This document shows positions 1-8,900 of a DNA stretch of 41,318 bases, in pieces. A model generated the notes under the pieces. It was given only the letters and a program-made list of their open reading frames with translations, searched no databases and had not been told where the DNA came from. The stretch lies in assembly GCA_026391295.1 (NCBI GenBank), contig JAPLDS010000026.1, forward strand, positions 1-41,318. Direction: 5' to 3'. Positions within the stretch are counted from its first letter, which is position 1. Each line of letters starts with the position of its first letter. This DNA comes from Bacteroidia bacterium. GTDB lineage: Bacteria; Bacteroidota; Bacteroidia; Bacteroidales; Prolixibacteraceae. The translations under genes were made by a program, and so were the position numbers.

Positions 1-1
1 A

Positions 2-163
2 ACTTTATTTTTAGCGATTTACAGGAGTAAAATAACTTCTTTTCTAGAAACAGAGAAGGGAATTATTAAATTTCCTTCCTGTTTTGAAGTTTATTCTACT
101 TCGAAATCTAAAAGTTGCATTTATTACTTGAATTTAATAATTTTAAAATTGCAATCAACATGA
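2..163 (+). CDS. C-terminal end of an unrecognised upstream protein (partial)
   Basis: This reading frame is open from the window edge for 53 codons, while the other two forward frames close early. Its TGA stop (161-163) overlaps the ATG of the next gene at 160 in an ATGA arrangement, the same coupling seen at 1333-1336 and 1854-1857, which argues that it is the tail of a real upstream gene. The residues visible are Lys/Ser-rich with two Cys and a hydrophobic tail (YYLNLIILKL). I do not recognise a family. In AT-rich DNA a 53-codon open frame could still be chance. Confidence 0.4.
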   Translation, partial: TLFLAIYRSKITSFLETEKGIIKFPSCFEVYSTSKSKSCIYYLNLIILKLQST

Positions 164-636
164 AAAATAAAATTCTGCTTACACTTATTGTCTTTGTCTG
201 CTTAATTATGTTCTTTTCCTTGGCACTGTATGTTAACTTCACTAATATGAAGCTCAATAAGGTTGAATTAATTAATCTGTGTTTGATCTCACTTTCATTT
301 TTGAGTTTGTCATTTATTACATCCCAACTAAAAGGAGATGTCAGTTACGTCAAATCTCTGTCGATGAATAATGTAAAGATTAACTCAGAAATATTTTTGA
401 GTAAGAGTTTCCCATTGCTTGTGATCTCTAATTTGATAATTTCTTTTAGCCTATATCTCTTTTCTGTCTCTGCGGGCTTTGTTTCATACGAAATAATTGG
501 TGTTTTAGTTTCGATTCTTTTTTTATTTCAGGCTATTATGATGCTGGCTAATTATAAGCTTAATTATATATTAATGTGGATAGTAATTGACTCTGCTATT
601 GTCTTTAATGTTTTTTCATCGCTTAGAGAGTCCTAA
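160..636 (+). CDS. Small integral membrane protein of the C39 exporter cassette, function unknown
   Basis: This is a protein of about 158 residues. The ATG at 160 is preferred over an in-frame TTG at 115 because the product then begins MKNKILLTLIVF, a normal first membrane segment, and because ATG 160 overlaps the upstream stop. Four hydrophobic stretches (roughly residues 4-26, 36-56, 86-106 and 110-145) predict a four-helix inner-membrane protein with a short polar loop between helices 2 and 3. No catalytic motif is visible. It lies first of four co-directional genes ending in a C39 peptidase ABC exporter, so a role in export, immunity or redox maturation of a secreted peptide is possible. 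That role is inferred from position only. Confidence 0.6.
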   Translation: MKNKILLTLIVFVCLIMFFSLALYVNFTNMKLNKVELINLCLISLSFLSLSFITSQLKGDVSYVKSLSMNNVKINSEIFLSKSFPLLVISNLIISFSLYLFSVSAGFVSYEIIGVLVSILFLFQAIMMLANYKLNYILMWIVIDSAIVFNVFSSLRES

Positions 637-670
637 AAAAATTATTTAATAACATTAACTTGTATTCGCT

Positions 671-1336
671 ATGTCAATAGTGTCTACCGCTTCTTCGTAC
701 TACTTAAATTTTAAAATCTGGAAATTACTAGCAACTCTTGTTGGGTTCACTACACTTTTGGTGTTCACATTTAATGAACTCTTTGTCACCGAAAAACTAT
801 ACTATCAATCGTTTGGGGAACAGATCGCTGTTGAGAGAATTGCAAACATGATTGCTACCTCTCAACATTGGCAATGGGTTGGTTATATCCTTGCATCTGC
901 AATTACCCTTATTCGCGTAGCCTTTACTGCCTCCTGTCTTTATGTTGGTTGCGCCTTGCTGGAATATAAAATCAATTTTCGTGATTTGTTTAAGATCTCA
1001 ATTCTTGCTGATTTTGTCTTTGTCGCATCTGCAATTGTAAAGCTTGCTGTTCTTATCTTTTTCAAAACAGTTAACAACCTCGAGGACTTGCAGTTTCAGC
1101 CATTTTCATTGATGGAACTCTTCGATCGATCAAAAGTTCAGGTTTACCTAGTTTACCTCTATTCGGTAATCAATATCTTCGAAATTGCCTATTGGGGAGT
1201 TTTAGCTTGGCTACTCACACAAATACTTGAAAGACCATTTGTTAAAACATTTCAAACGGTTCTATATTCGTATGTGCCTGGTCTAATGCTCTGGATATTA
1301 TTTACTATGTTCATAACCCTGAACCTGTCCACATGA
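671..1336 (+). CDS. Multi-pass membrane protein of the C39 exporter cassette, function unknown
   Basis: The protein has 221 residues and about five hydrophobic segments (near residues 18-36, 72-98, 106-133, 158-180 and 200-217), separated by short charged loops. The arrangement of a cytosolic start, paired helices and a hydrophobic C-terminus is vaguely like small Yip1-type membrane proteins, but I cannot assign a family. Its stop codon overlaps the ATG of the next gene (ATGA, 1333-1336), so translation is probably coupled to the thioredoxin-like protein and, through it, to the C39 ABC exporter. A role as a membrane partner or immunity protein for an exported peptide is an inference from the neighbourhood. 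Confidence 0.65.
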   Translation: MSIVSTASSYYLNFKIWKLLATLVGFTTLLVFTFNELFVTEKLYYQSFGEQIAVERIANMIATSQHWQWVGYILASAITLIRVAFTASCLYVGCALLEYKINFRDLFKISILADFVFVASAIVKLAVLIFFKTVNNLEDLQFQPFSLMELFDRSKVQVYLVYLYSVINIFEIAYWGVLAWLLTQILERPFVKTFQTVLYSYVPGLMLWILFTMFITLNLST

Positions 1337-1857
1337 GATTGATTATAAGGGTTGGTTTAGGGTTGCTAATCATTAGTGTTAGCATTTGGCTCTTGGGTTC
1401 TATCATTAAAGGTGCTGAACACAAAAAAAAGATCGAACAATCCATCCTAACCCTTAATCATTATGCGTTTCAAACCTTAGATGGTCGTTACCTATATCTC
1501 GATGAATTTAATCCCCGACAGCAAACGTTAATCTTCTACTTTCATCCCGAATGCGAACATTGTCAGTATGAAGCTAAGGAGTTTGGAAAGCACGCAGCAG
1601 AACTCGCCTCTGCAAATATGCTTTTAATCACTCCCGACGATTCAATCTCTAGAATTGAAGCCTTTGCATTTAATAACAACTTGTTGGCCGTAGATAATTT
1701 AACCATCTTTTTAGATCAAAACAATTGCTTCAAGACCTACTTCGGAAGCGTTATTGTTCCATCGATATTGATTTATAATGTGGATAAAAAACTAATTAGA
1801 CATTTTAAAGGTGAAATAAAAATGGAAACTATTTTTAAGATGTTACAAGCACAATGA
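1333..1857 (+). CDS. Membrane-anchored thioredoxin-like (TlpA/AhpC-type) protein
   Basis: This 174-residue protein starts with an N-terminal hydrophobic anchor (about residues 4-25) followed by a periplasm-facing thioredoxin fold. The redox motif is CEHC, just after an FYFHPE strand (about residues 68-78). The cis-proline loop is VPSILIYN, near residue 142. These features define a TlpA/ResA-like dithiol oxidoreductase. It sits between a membrane protein and a C39 peptidase ABC exporter, with ATGA overlaps on both sides. A reasonable inference is that it makes, breaks or rearranges disulfides in the peptide exported by that transporter. A general redox role cannot be excluded, but coupling on both sides favours a dedicated one. 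Confidence 0.85.
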   Translation: MRLIIRVGLGLLIISVSIWLLGSIIKGAEHKKKIEQSILTLNHYAFQTLDGRYLYLDEFNPRQQTLIFYFHPECEHCQYEAKEFGKHAAELASANMLLITPDDSISRIEAFAFNNNLLAVDNLTIFLDQNNCFKTYFGSVIVPSILIYNVDKKLIRHFKGEIKMETIFKMLQAQ

Positions 1858-4043
1858 ATGATAAGCTAATTCGCCTTACACATTGTCTTCAGCAGGATCA
1901 ATCAGATTGTGGCGTCGCTTGCTTACGTTCAATCCTTCGTTATCAAGGAGGCGATAAGAGCCTTGAGTCGCTTCGGGAACTAAGTGGGACAACCAAGCAG
2001 GGGACAACAATGCTAGGCCTTTACCTGGCCTCTGAGCAGTTAGGCTTTGACGCAAAAGGGTGTGAGGGGGATTTCGACTTCTTACGACAACTGAGTAATC
2101 CGGTTATTCTTCATGTGATCCTTGATAATAGTTTGCAACATTTTGTAGTTTGCTATGGGATCAGATCCGAAAAGTTTGTCATTGGTGATCCTGCCAAAGG
2201 AATTGTCGAATTATCGGAAATCGCATTGGCGGACATCTGGAAATCGAAATCATTTCTGGAACTTATCCCAACAGGGGATATTGAACAAGTTAAACAAGTG
2301 AATCGCGATAAGTGGAGCTGGTTTAAAACTCTTGTCAAAGATGATGCTGGATTGCTAGCTATAATATTTGGAATTAGCTTGATCATCTCGATCTTAGGAA
2401 TGGCAATGGCTGTGTTTTCTCAGCAATTAATAGATGATATTCTTCCTTCTAAAAAAGTTGAGAAATTAGTTGGAGGGCTTATTTTAATTGCTGTCCTTTT
2501 GATTGCTCGAGGCGGATTAAGTTATCTTGCTGGAACCTTTGGTGTCAGACAAAGTCGCGACTTTAATAACCGGTTGATTAACCGATTTTTTAATAGTTTA
2601 ATCTTTTTGCCAAAGTCATTTTTCGACAGTCGTCGTATTGGAGAACTCGTCGAGCGGATGAATGATACAACAAGAATTCAAAGTGCCATTGCTGGGGTTG
2701 TAGGTGAACTGCTGAAGAATTTCTTATTGGTTCTCGTTGGGGAGGTGATTTTATTTATTTATTCTCCTACCTTAGGCTTGGTGTCATTGCTCACCTTTCC
2801 CTGTTTTGGACTTCTCTCGTGGTATTACCAATCTCGAATTAGTACTGCTCAATCTGATGTGATGATTGCAAATGCGCATAAATCGAGCAATTACGTCGAT
2901 TCAATTCATGGTATCGAGACCATAAAATCAAACCATAAGGAGAAAGAGTTTACTGCACTGAATCAGCTTGTTTATGGCTATTTCCAGGATAAGATTTTTA
3001 GTCTTGGAAAGGTTAGTATCTCACTTCAACTTATGGCCGAAATTACTTCCGTATTCGTTTCAATTCTTTTAATTGCAATTGGTTCATGGAAGATAATGAC
3101 AAATGAATTGAGCATTGGGACCTTAATGGCTGTTTTGGGAATAAGTAGTGGTATTTTCCCTGCGGTAATCAGCTTGGCTTTCGCAAATATTACCTTTCAA
3201 GGGGCTAAAATTGCTTTTGACCGAATGTATGAATTCTCATCCATTAAGCCTGAGTATTTAAGTGAACCTTATGAAATTAAAGATGTGTTATCCGAAATTC
3301 GCTCAGTTGATGTGCAGGACTTAGATTTTCGCTTTACGGGGAGGAAATTATTGATTAAAGGGGTCTCTTTTTCGTGCTTAAAGGGTCAAATGGTGGCCTT
3401 GTTGGGCGAGAGTGGTTCAGGAAAAACTACAATCTTAAATATTTTACAACGTTTTTATAACCCGGAAGGTGGTCAGTTAAGCCTTGATGGATTGCCATTT
3501 AATCAGATCCCTATTTCAACTTGGCGCGAACATATCGGGGTTTTGCCTCAGAATGTAAATTTGTTTAATGGTTCATTGATCTATAACATTTGTCTAAGTA
3601 ATGATCCTGCAGTGATGCAAAAGTGTTATGGATTTTGCTTTAATAGTTTGTTTCACTCTTATTTTTTGACTTTCGCTCAAGGCTATAATACACTTCTTGG
3701 CGAGCAGGGTATAAATATCTCAGGGGGGCAAATTCAGCTGGTCGGATTGGCCAGAGCACTTTGGAATAATCCAATGTTCTTAATTCTCGATGAGCCCACC
3801 TCAGCTATGGATCGGAATATGGAGAACCTGGTTCTTGACTTTCTAATTAAAACAAAAGCTTTGAGGTGCGTGATCTTAGTGACTCATCGCGTCAAAATAG
3901 CTCGCCTTTGCGACACAGTTTATATCCTTGAAAATGGCCGAATTGAGGCCAGCGGAGATCATGATAAGCTGATGCGCTCCGAAAATTTCTATAGCTGCGC
4001 TTTCCGCGAATTAATGGCTATGCACGAAGAACCTCTCTGCTGA
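1854..4043 (+). CDS. Peptidase C39 ABC exporter (PCAT; bacteriocin/RiPP type)
   Basis: This 729-residue protein has the full three-part architecture of peptidase-containing ABC transporters. The N-terminal C39 cysteine protease has Cys19 in the QDQSDCGVACL motif, His96 in QHFVVCYG and Asp112 in IGDPAKG. A six-helix exporter membrane domain follows (about residues 160-450). The nucleotide-binding domain has Walker A GESGSGKT (about 518-525), a Q-loop in LPQNVNLFNGS, signature ISGGQ (about 622), Walker B FLILDEPTSAMD (about 641-652) and an H-loop THR (about 677). Known members cleave leader peptides after a double-glycine-type site and export the core peptide. No such precursor is visible in the window, so the substrate is probably encoded upstream. 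The start overlaps the preceding stop. Confidence 0.95.
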   Translation: MNDKLIRLTHCLQQDQSDCGVACLRSILRYQGGDKSLESLRELSGTTKQGTTMLGLYLASEQLGFDAKGCEGDFDFLRQLSNPVILHVILDNSLQHFVVCYGIRSEKFVIGDPAKGIVELSEIALADIWKSKSFLELIPTGDIEQVKQVNRDKWSWFKTLVKDDAGLLAIIFGISLIISILGMAMAVFSQQLIDDILPSKKVEKLVGGLILIAVLLIARGGLSYLAGTFGVRQSRDFNNRLINRFFNSLIFLPKSFFDSRRIGELVERMNDTTRIQSAIAGVVGELLKNFLLVLVGEVILFIYSPTLGLVSLLTFPCFGLLSWYYQSRISTAQSDVMIANAHKSSNYVDSIHGIETIKSNHKEKEFTALNQLVYGYFQDKIFSLGKVSISLQLMAEITSVFVSILLIAIGSWKIMTNELSIGTLMAVLGISSGIFPAVISLAFANITFQGAKIAFDRMYEFSSIKPEYLSEPYEIKDVLSEIRSVDVQDLDFRFTGRKLLIKGVSFSCLKGQMVALLGESGSGKTTILNILQRFYNPEGGQLSLDGLPFNQIPISTWREHIGVLPQNVNLFNGSLIYNICLSNDPAVMQKCYGFCFNSLFHSYFLTFAQGYNTLLGEQGINISGGQIQLVGLARALWNNPMFLILDEPTSAMDRNMENLVLDFLIKTKALRCVILVTHRVKIARLCDTVYILENGRIEASGDHDKLMRSENFYSCAFRELMAMHEEPLC

Positions 4044-4107
4044 ATGGCGAATTAGCTGCACTGCTAAACATTTGGCCCTGCCCAGTTGTTTTTGTTCAAA
4101 AAAGAGA

Positions 4108-4770
4108 ATGAATTCACCCAACAACACAACACTCGAGATTGACGAACTAAATACCTGGGAACTGCGTAAAAGAGCGCAGCTGATTAATTCGTTAGGCGGC
4201 TTTAAAAGCGTCTGCCTTATTGGGACACAGAATAAGGAACACCAGACTAATTTGGCCATCTTTAACTCGGTAATCCACCTGGGAGCAAACCCACCACTGA
4301 TCGGCTTTATACAACGTCCCGATACCGCCGAGCGACATACCCTGGCCAATATACTCGAAACTGGATTCTATACCATTAACCATCTGAACGAAGAAATCTA
4401 TCGACAGGCTCACCAAACATCGGCCCGTTACCCAAATGAAATATCCGAATTTGACGCAACGAACTTAAAGCCTAAATTCAAAAATAACTTCTTTGCCCCT
4501 TTTGTCGCGCAAAGCCATGTGCAGATCGGAGTTCAATTTAAGGAGCGGATTAATATCGCCCTGAATAACACCATTCTAATGATCGGCGAGATTAATCTTA
4601 TTTGTTTTCCAACCGATTGCCTAAGCTCAGACGGATTCCTTGATATCGAAAAAGCACAATCTATTACATGCAGCGGTCTTGATAGTTATCATAAAACAGT
4701 CCGCCTCTCGAGATTGTCCTACGCTAAACCGGATAGTACTCCTCACAATATCGATTCACAATATCGATAA
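4108..4770 (+). CDS. Flavin reductase-like FMN-binding split-barrel protein
   Basis: This protein has 220 residues if started at ATG 4108. An upstream in-frame TTG at 4072 would add 12 Cys/Lys-rich residues, and 4108 has a purine-rich AAAAAGAGA just before it. The sequence has the pattern of the flavin reductase / nitrilotriacetate monooxygenase component B superfamily. An early strand reads SVCLIGTQNKEHQTNLAIFNSVIHLG, quoted in two parts as SVCLIGTQNK and TNLAIFNSVIHLG. Next comes PPLIGFIQRP, then GFYTINHLNEEIY, the phosphate- and isoalloxazine-contacting regions of the split barrel. Members bind FMN and often reduce flavin with NAD(P)H, but the substrate is unknown here. The 3' end carries a 13-bp tandem repeat that is read in two frames and sets the last residues. 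Confidence 0.85.
   Translation: MNSPNNTTLEIDELNTWELRKRAQLINSLGGFKSVCLIGTQNKEHQTNLAIFNSVIHLGANPPLIGFIQRPDTAERHTLANILETGFYTINHLNEEIYRQAHQTSARYPNEISEFDATNLKPKFKNNFFAPFVAQSHVQIGVQFKERINIALNNTILMIGEINLICFPTDCLSSDGFLDIEKAQSITCSGLDSYHKTVRLSRLSYAKPDSTPHNIDSQYR
4744..4768 (+). repeat. 13-bp tandem repeat at the 3' end of the flavin reductase gene
   Basis: CACAATATCGATT occurs at 4744-4756 and again, minus the last T, at 4757-4768. Because the unit is 13 bp, the second copy is read in a different frame and encodes the last residues (SQYR) before the stop. This looks like a recent local duplication that altered the C-terminus. Confidence 0.7.
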
Positions 4771-4874
4771 TCACTATATTTTATTTCATTAACTTTAACC
4801 CTTAATCTGTGCAGCTAAAATATGGTGGATTTTGATTGTCGTCTGCCTCTTGAATTTTCGTTGCTCAGATTAAA

Positions 4875-4901
4875 CCTTTTGGGTGGAGATGTGTCCAAAG
4901 G
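4875..4901. promoter_or_regulatory. Imperfect inverted repeat upstream of the export locus
   Basis: CCTTTTGG (4875-4882) and CCAAAGG (4895-4901) form an imperfect inverted repeat with a 12-bp spacer. It lies 47 bp before the TTG start of the first gene of the RND/ABC export locus, in the 177-bp gap after the flavin reductase. It could be an operator for a local regulator or a small hairpin. I see no clear TTTG/TAnnTTTG promoter in the gap. Confidence 0.25.
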
Positions 4902-4947
4902 TCAATTAAAATCAGAACTTTACCTAAGCTTATAATACGTCTGAAGT

Positions 4948-5844
4948 TTGAAAATCGAAATCAACGAACTGAATAAGGTTTATCCCAATGGTAATCATGC
5001 ACTAAAAGATGTTACCATGACTATCGAGAATGGGATGTTTGGTCTATTAGGACCCAATGGAGCTGGTAAATCAAGCCTCATGCGAATTCTAGTAACTCTG
5101 GCAAAACCTTCCTCGGGCCAGATACTTGTGAATGGCCTCGATCTGCAGAAAAATAGAAAAGAGGTGCGTACCATGCTCGGATACCTGCCTCAAGATTTCC
5201 GCTTCTTTGCCAAACTTCGAACTTATGAGTTTCTAGATTATATTGCTCGCTTATCGGGTATGAACCAGAGCTCTGTGCGTAAAAACGCCATTGAGAAAAT
5301 GCTCGAAGAAGTGGGTCTTTACGAAGCTCGAAATCGCTTTGCCAATGATCTCTCAGGAGGTATGAAACGTCGATTGGGTATTGCTCAGGCATTAATTGGT
5401 GAACCTCAGATAATTATTGTCGATGAACCAACTACGGGGCTGGATCCTGAAGAACGTATTCGATTTAGAAACCTTTTGACCCGGATTAGCGAGCGTGATG
5501 TAGTGATTATCTTGTCGACTCATATCGTTGGAGATATCTCAAGTACATGTACCGATATGGCACTTATGAATAAGGGCGTTTTGGCCTTTAAAGGATCACC
5601 AGAACTATTGATCAATGAAGCCAAGGGTAATGTATGGCGAATAAGTGCTACCTCAACAGAATATTACGAAATCCAAGATAAGTACCCAATCATCTCATCC
5701 ATTCCATCGGAGGAGGGCTGGGAAGTGCAAGTGGTAGCTAAAAGTATCGAGGGCTATAAAGGCGAACAGATTGAGCCAAACCTTGAGCATGCTTACGTAA
5801 ACTTTATGGAACATGAACTTAATCAGCACTGGCATGAGATCTAA
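4948..5844 (+). CDS. ABC transporter ATP-binding protein (CcmA/ABC-2 type)
   Basis: This is a stand-alone nucleotide-binding subunit of 298 residues. The first strand is MKIEINELNKVY, with Walker A GPNGAGKSS (35-43), a Q-loop in LGYLPQDF, signature LSGGMKRR (about 135-142), Walker B IIIVDEPTTGLD (about 154-165) and an H-loop in STHI. About 80 residues follow the ATPase fold, as in ABC-2 drug/polysaccharide exporter ATPases. The start is TTG at 4948, since the first strand begins there. It is the first gene of a seven-gene unidirectional locus and lies 57 bp before an ABC-2 permease fusion, its likely membrane partner. It is strikingly similar to the ATPase fused to the RND permease at 15008-19774, which suggests duplication inside the locus. 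Confidence 0.93.
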   Translation: MKIEINELNKVYPNGNHALKDVTMTIENGMFGLLGPNGAGKSSLMRILVTLAKPSSGQILVNGLDLQKNRKEVRTMLGYLPQDFRFFAKLRTYEFLDYIARLSGMNQSSVRKNAIEKMLEEVGLYEARNRFANDLSGGMKRRLGIAQALIGEPQIIIVDEPTTGLDPEERIRFRNLLTRISERDVVIILSTHIVGDISSTCTDMALMNKGVLAFKGSPELLINEAKGNVWRISATSTEYYEIQDKYPIISSIPSEEGWEVQVVAKSIEGYKGEQIEPNLEHAYVNFMEHELNQHWHEI

Positions 5845-5901
5845 TAATCTAGCTCAGCAGCTTCTTTTTTTCTGTTTGTCTGAACCTTTAATCGCCTAGC
5901 T

Positions 5902-8900
5902 ATGAAAGCAATTCATAATATTTTAACGGTATCGAAGTACGAATCAAAGACACTCTTTAGAAGTTGGTTCTTTCGTATCTTCTCTATCCTGGCCCTGATC
6001 TTCGTCTTTGTTTTTAACTTGTTTACACAGACAAGCATCGGATGGCCTATGGGCGATATGGTTGCTCTGCCTGCCATGGTTCCTTTTGTAAATCTTTATA
6101 TCATCAATATCGCTCAAGCTATTATTGCGGTGTTTCTAGCCTCTGACTTTTTAAAACGAGATAAGAAGTTAGATACCACAGAGGTGATTTACATGCGTTC
6201 GATGACCAATGCCGACTACGTTATTGGTAAAACAATTGGGAATGTATGGGTGTTTTTTATGCTCAATTTTGTGGCCTTAGGCATGGTAGCAATTTTTAAT
6301 ATAAGCTCTGTTTTTACTCAATTTTCACCAGCGCCCTACCTCTATTATTTCTTGCTGATAAGTTTGCCTACGTTGATTTTTATTCTGGGATTCTCATTTT
6401 TCTTGATGTCCGTAATTAAAAATCAGGCAGTTACATTCGTTATTCTGCTGGGATATATTGCTGCTACACTCTTTTATCTTCAAAACGTTTATAATTACCT
6501 TTTTGATTATATGGCATTTCATTTGCCAATGACTTTCTCTGATTTTGTAGGTTTTGGATCGCTCAATGAAATTTTAATCCATCGTGGAATATATCTATTC
6601 TTGGGATTAGGATTTATTAGTCTGACGATCTTACTGCTGCAGCGTCTGCCTCAGTCGACATTTGTTCGCAAGGTAACCATGGTAGCCAGTGTGGTATTTC
6701 TTTCGCTCGGTATTGGTTTAGGTGTGAAATATATCACCAAGATAAATAACTACGATACTCATCGTGCTCAGATGTTGTCCTTAAACAACAACTTTGCAAA
6801 TAGTGCAAATGCAGAGATTAAAAAGTGCGACATCGTTCTTGAACATAAGGGTGAACAGATCTCCGGAGAAGCGACTATTACCTTGACAAATCCATCTGCA
6901 GATCCTTTAGCAAGCTTTGTTCTATCCTTGAATCCTGGATTAACGATAACTGCTCTTAGTGGTGCCAATTACACCAGAGATCTTCAGATTATAAAAATCA
7001 CACCCAATGTACCCTTGCAAAAGGGTTCAGAGCTGACGTTGAAAATTTCCTACCAAGGGGATATTGATGAGTCGTTGTGTTATTTAGATATGAATCGTGA
7101 GCGCCTCGATCTTTGGCTGCAGCGTGGGAATGGCATTGCCGACAAAAAACACGCTTTTATAAGATCCGATTACTTATTGCTTACACCAGAGACGCGCTGG
7201 TATCCAATGGCAGGCATAACCTATTCATCTGTTGGTTTAAAATGGCAAACCGTGCAGTTTATCGATTTTCATCTTCGCGTGAAAACTACTACTGGACTTA
7301 AAGCAATCTCGCAAGGAAAAGTTACCGATGATGGCAATGGATCCTTCGACTTTGCCCCTGAGCATAAAATGCCACAGATGTCCTTGGCTGTCGGAAAATA
7401 TGAATCACGTTCCATTGTTGTTGATAAGGTGAATTACAGTTTGAACTTCCTAAAAGGTCATAACACCTTTGATCCATATTTTAAGATTCTAAAAGATTCA
7501 ATTAAACCTGTGATTCGCGATTTGCGTAAGTCTTGGGAGGCTAAAGTTCGTTTTTCCTATCCTTACGAACGCCTAAATTTAGTTGAGATACCTGTGCAGT
7601 TTTGTTCGTTTAGTCATGTTTGGACGGGTGCTGGAGAACAGGTTCAGCCTGAGATGGTCTATTTACCTGAAGGTGGATTTAAGCTGCCAAGTACGAATTT
7701 TGCCGAGCAAAAAAAGATTTCTGAACGCTTTGGCGGTTACGACAATCAGACGATTAGTCCTAAGGAGACCGAGGAGAACTACTTTAAACGCTTTGTAAAT
7801 GATGTGCTTTTAAGCAGTAAGACCTCACCGTCAAGAATGGGCATGGGAGGTCCGATGATACATGTTGGCTCTTATTCTCCACCGCAGGAGGAGCTTAATC
7901 CATATTTTATTTTCCCTAATTATTATACCTATCTGACCTATATCAAATCAGATCAATATCCAATCGTTAATAGGGCCATTGAGTCGTACTTATCTAAAGC
8001 AGCCACGGAGACCGGCAGTTCATTTATGCGAAGCTTTACGGGTCTTTCTGAGATTGAAAAGGGGAATATTGCGTTGCAGGATGCTTCCTTTGCCGAAATC
8101 TTAGATAAACAAGCCGATCCTGATATCATAAATAATGTAATTTTAACCAAGAGTGGTTTCTTATTTGCCTTAATGAAAGGGGCTGTTGGCCCAGATAAAT
8201 TCGATGAGTTTATCCATCGTTATATTGATCAAAAGAAATTTGAATCGACCTCTGTAGATGTTTTAAACGAAGAACTTAAAAGCTCTTTTAGCTTAGATCT
8301 TAATCAGTATCTACCCACTTGGTACAGCTCGAAATCTTTGCCTGGGTATATCATTACACATATTACGACAGCCAAACTCAAAAAGGATGATCAGATCAAG
8401 ACAATGGTCTCTTTTGTAATTACCAATACCGAGAATGATCCGGGTGCTGTTTCGGTAACTTTCAGAATGGGTAGCAGCGGTAGAGGAGGGTTCAGAAGAC
8501 GTGGTGGTGCAGGAAGTCCAGATGACAACATTGAAAAGACCGTTCTTATTGGGGGAAAAGTATCAAGAAAGATCACCTATCTCTTTAACCGCGAACCTCG
8601 TTCTATAACCGTTAATACTTTTGCTTCTCATAATATTCCGTCTAGTATTACCCAGCAGTTTGGGAAGATTGATATCGATGAGACATTGCAGGCAGTAGAT
8701 GATGATCAGGTAGTGGCGTATACCGAAGGGGTTGAAGCCAACGAAATAATCTCAGATAATGAAGATCGTGGATTTAAACTTAGCCAGCCAAAATCGAATA
8801 GCTTAATTCAGAAATTATTGATCCCTACTGAAGCTGATGGTTCAGGGGTGCTTCGTTCTTCTGGTGCGAACGGGAAAAGCGGACAAGAGATTAAGTATAA

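Noticed and set aside
1-4043. Double-glycine leader peptide gene inside the C39 cassette
   Set aside because: I searched the gaps at 1-159 and 637-670 by eye and found no small frame with a leader and GG site.
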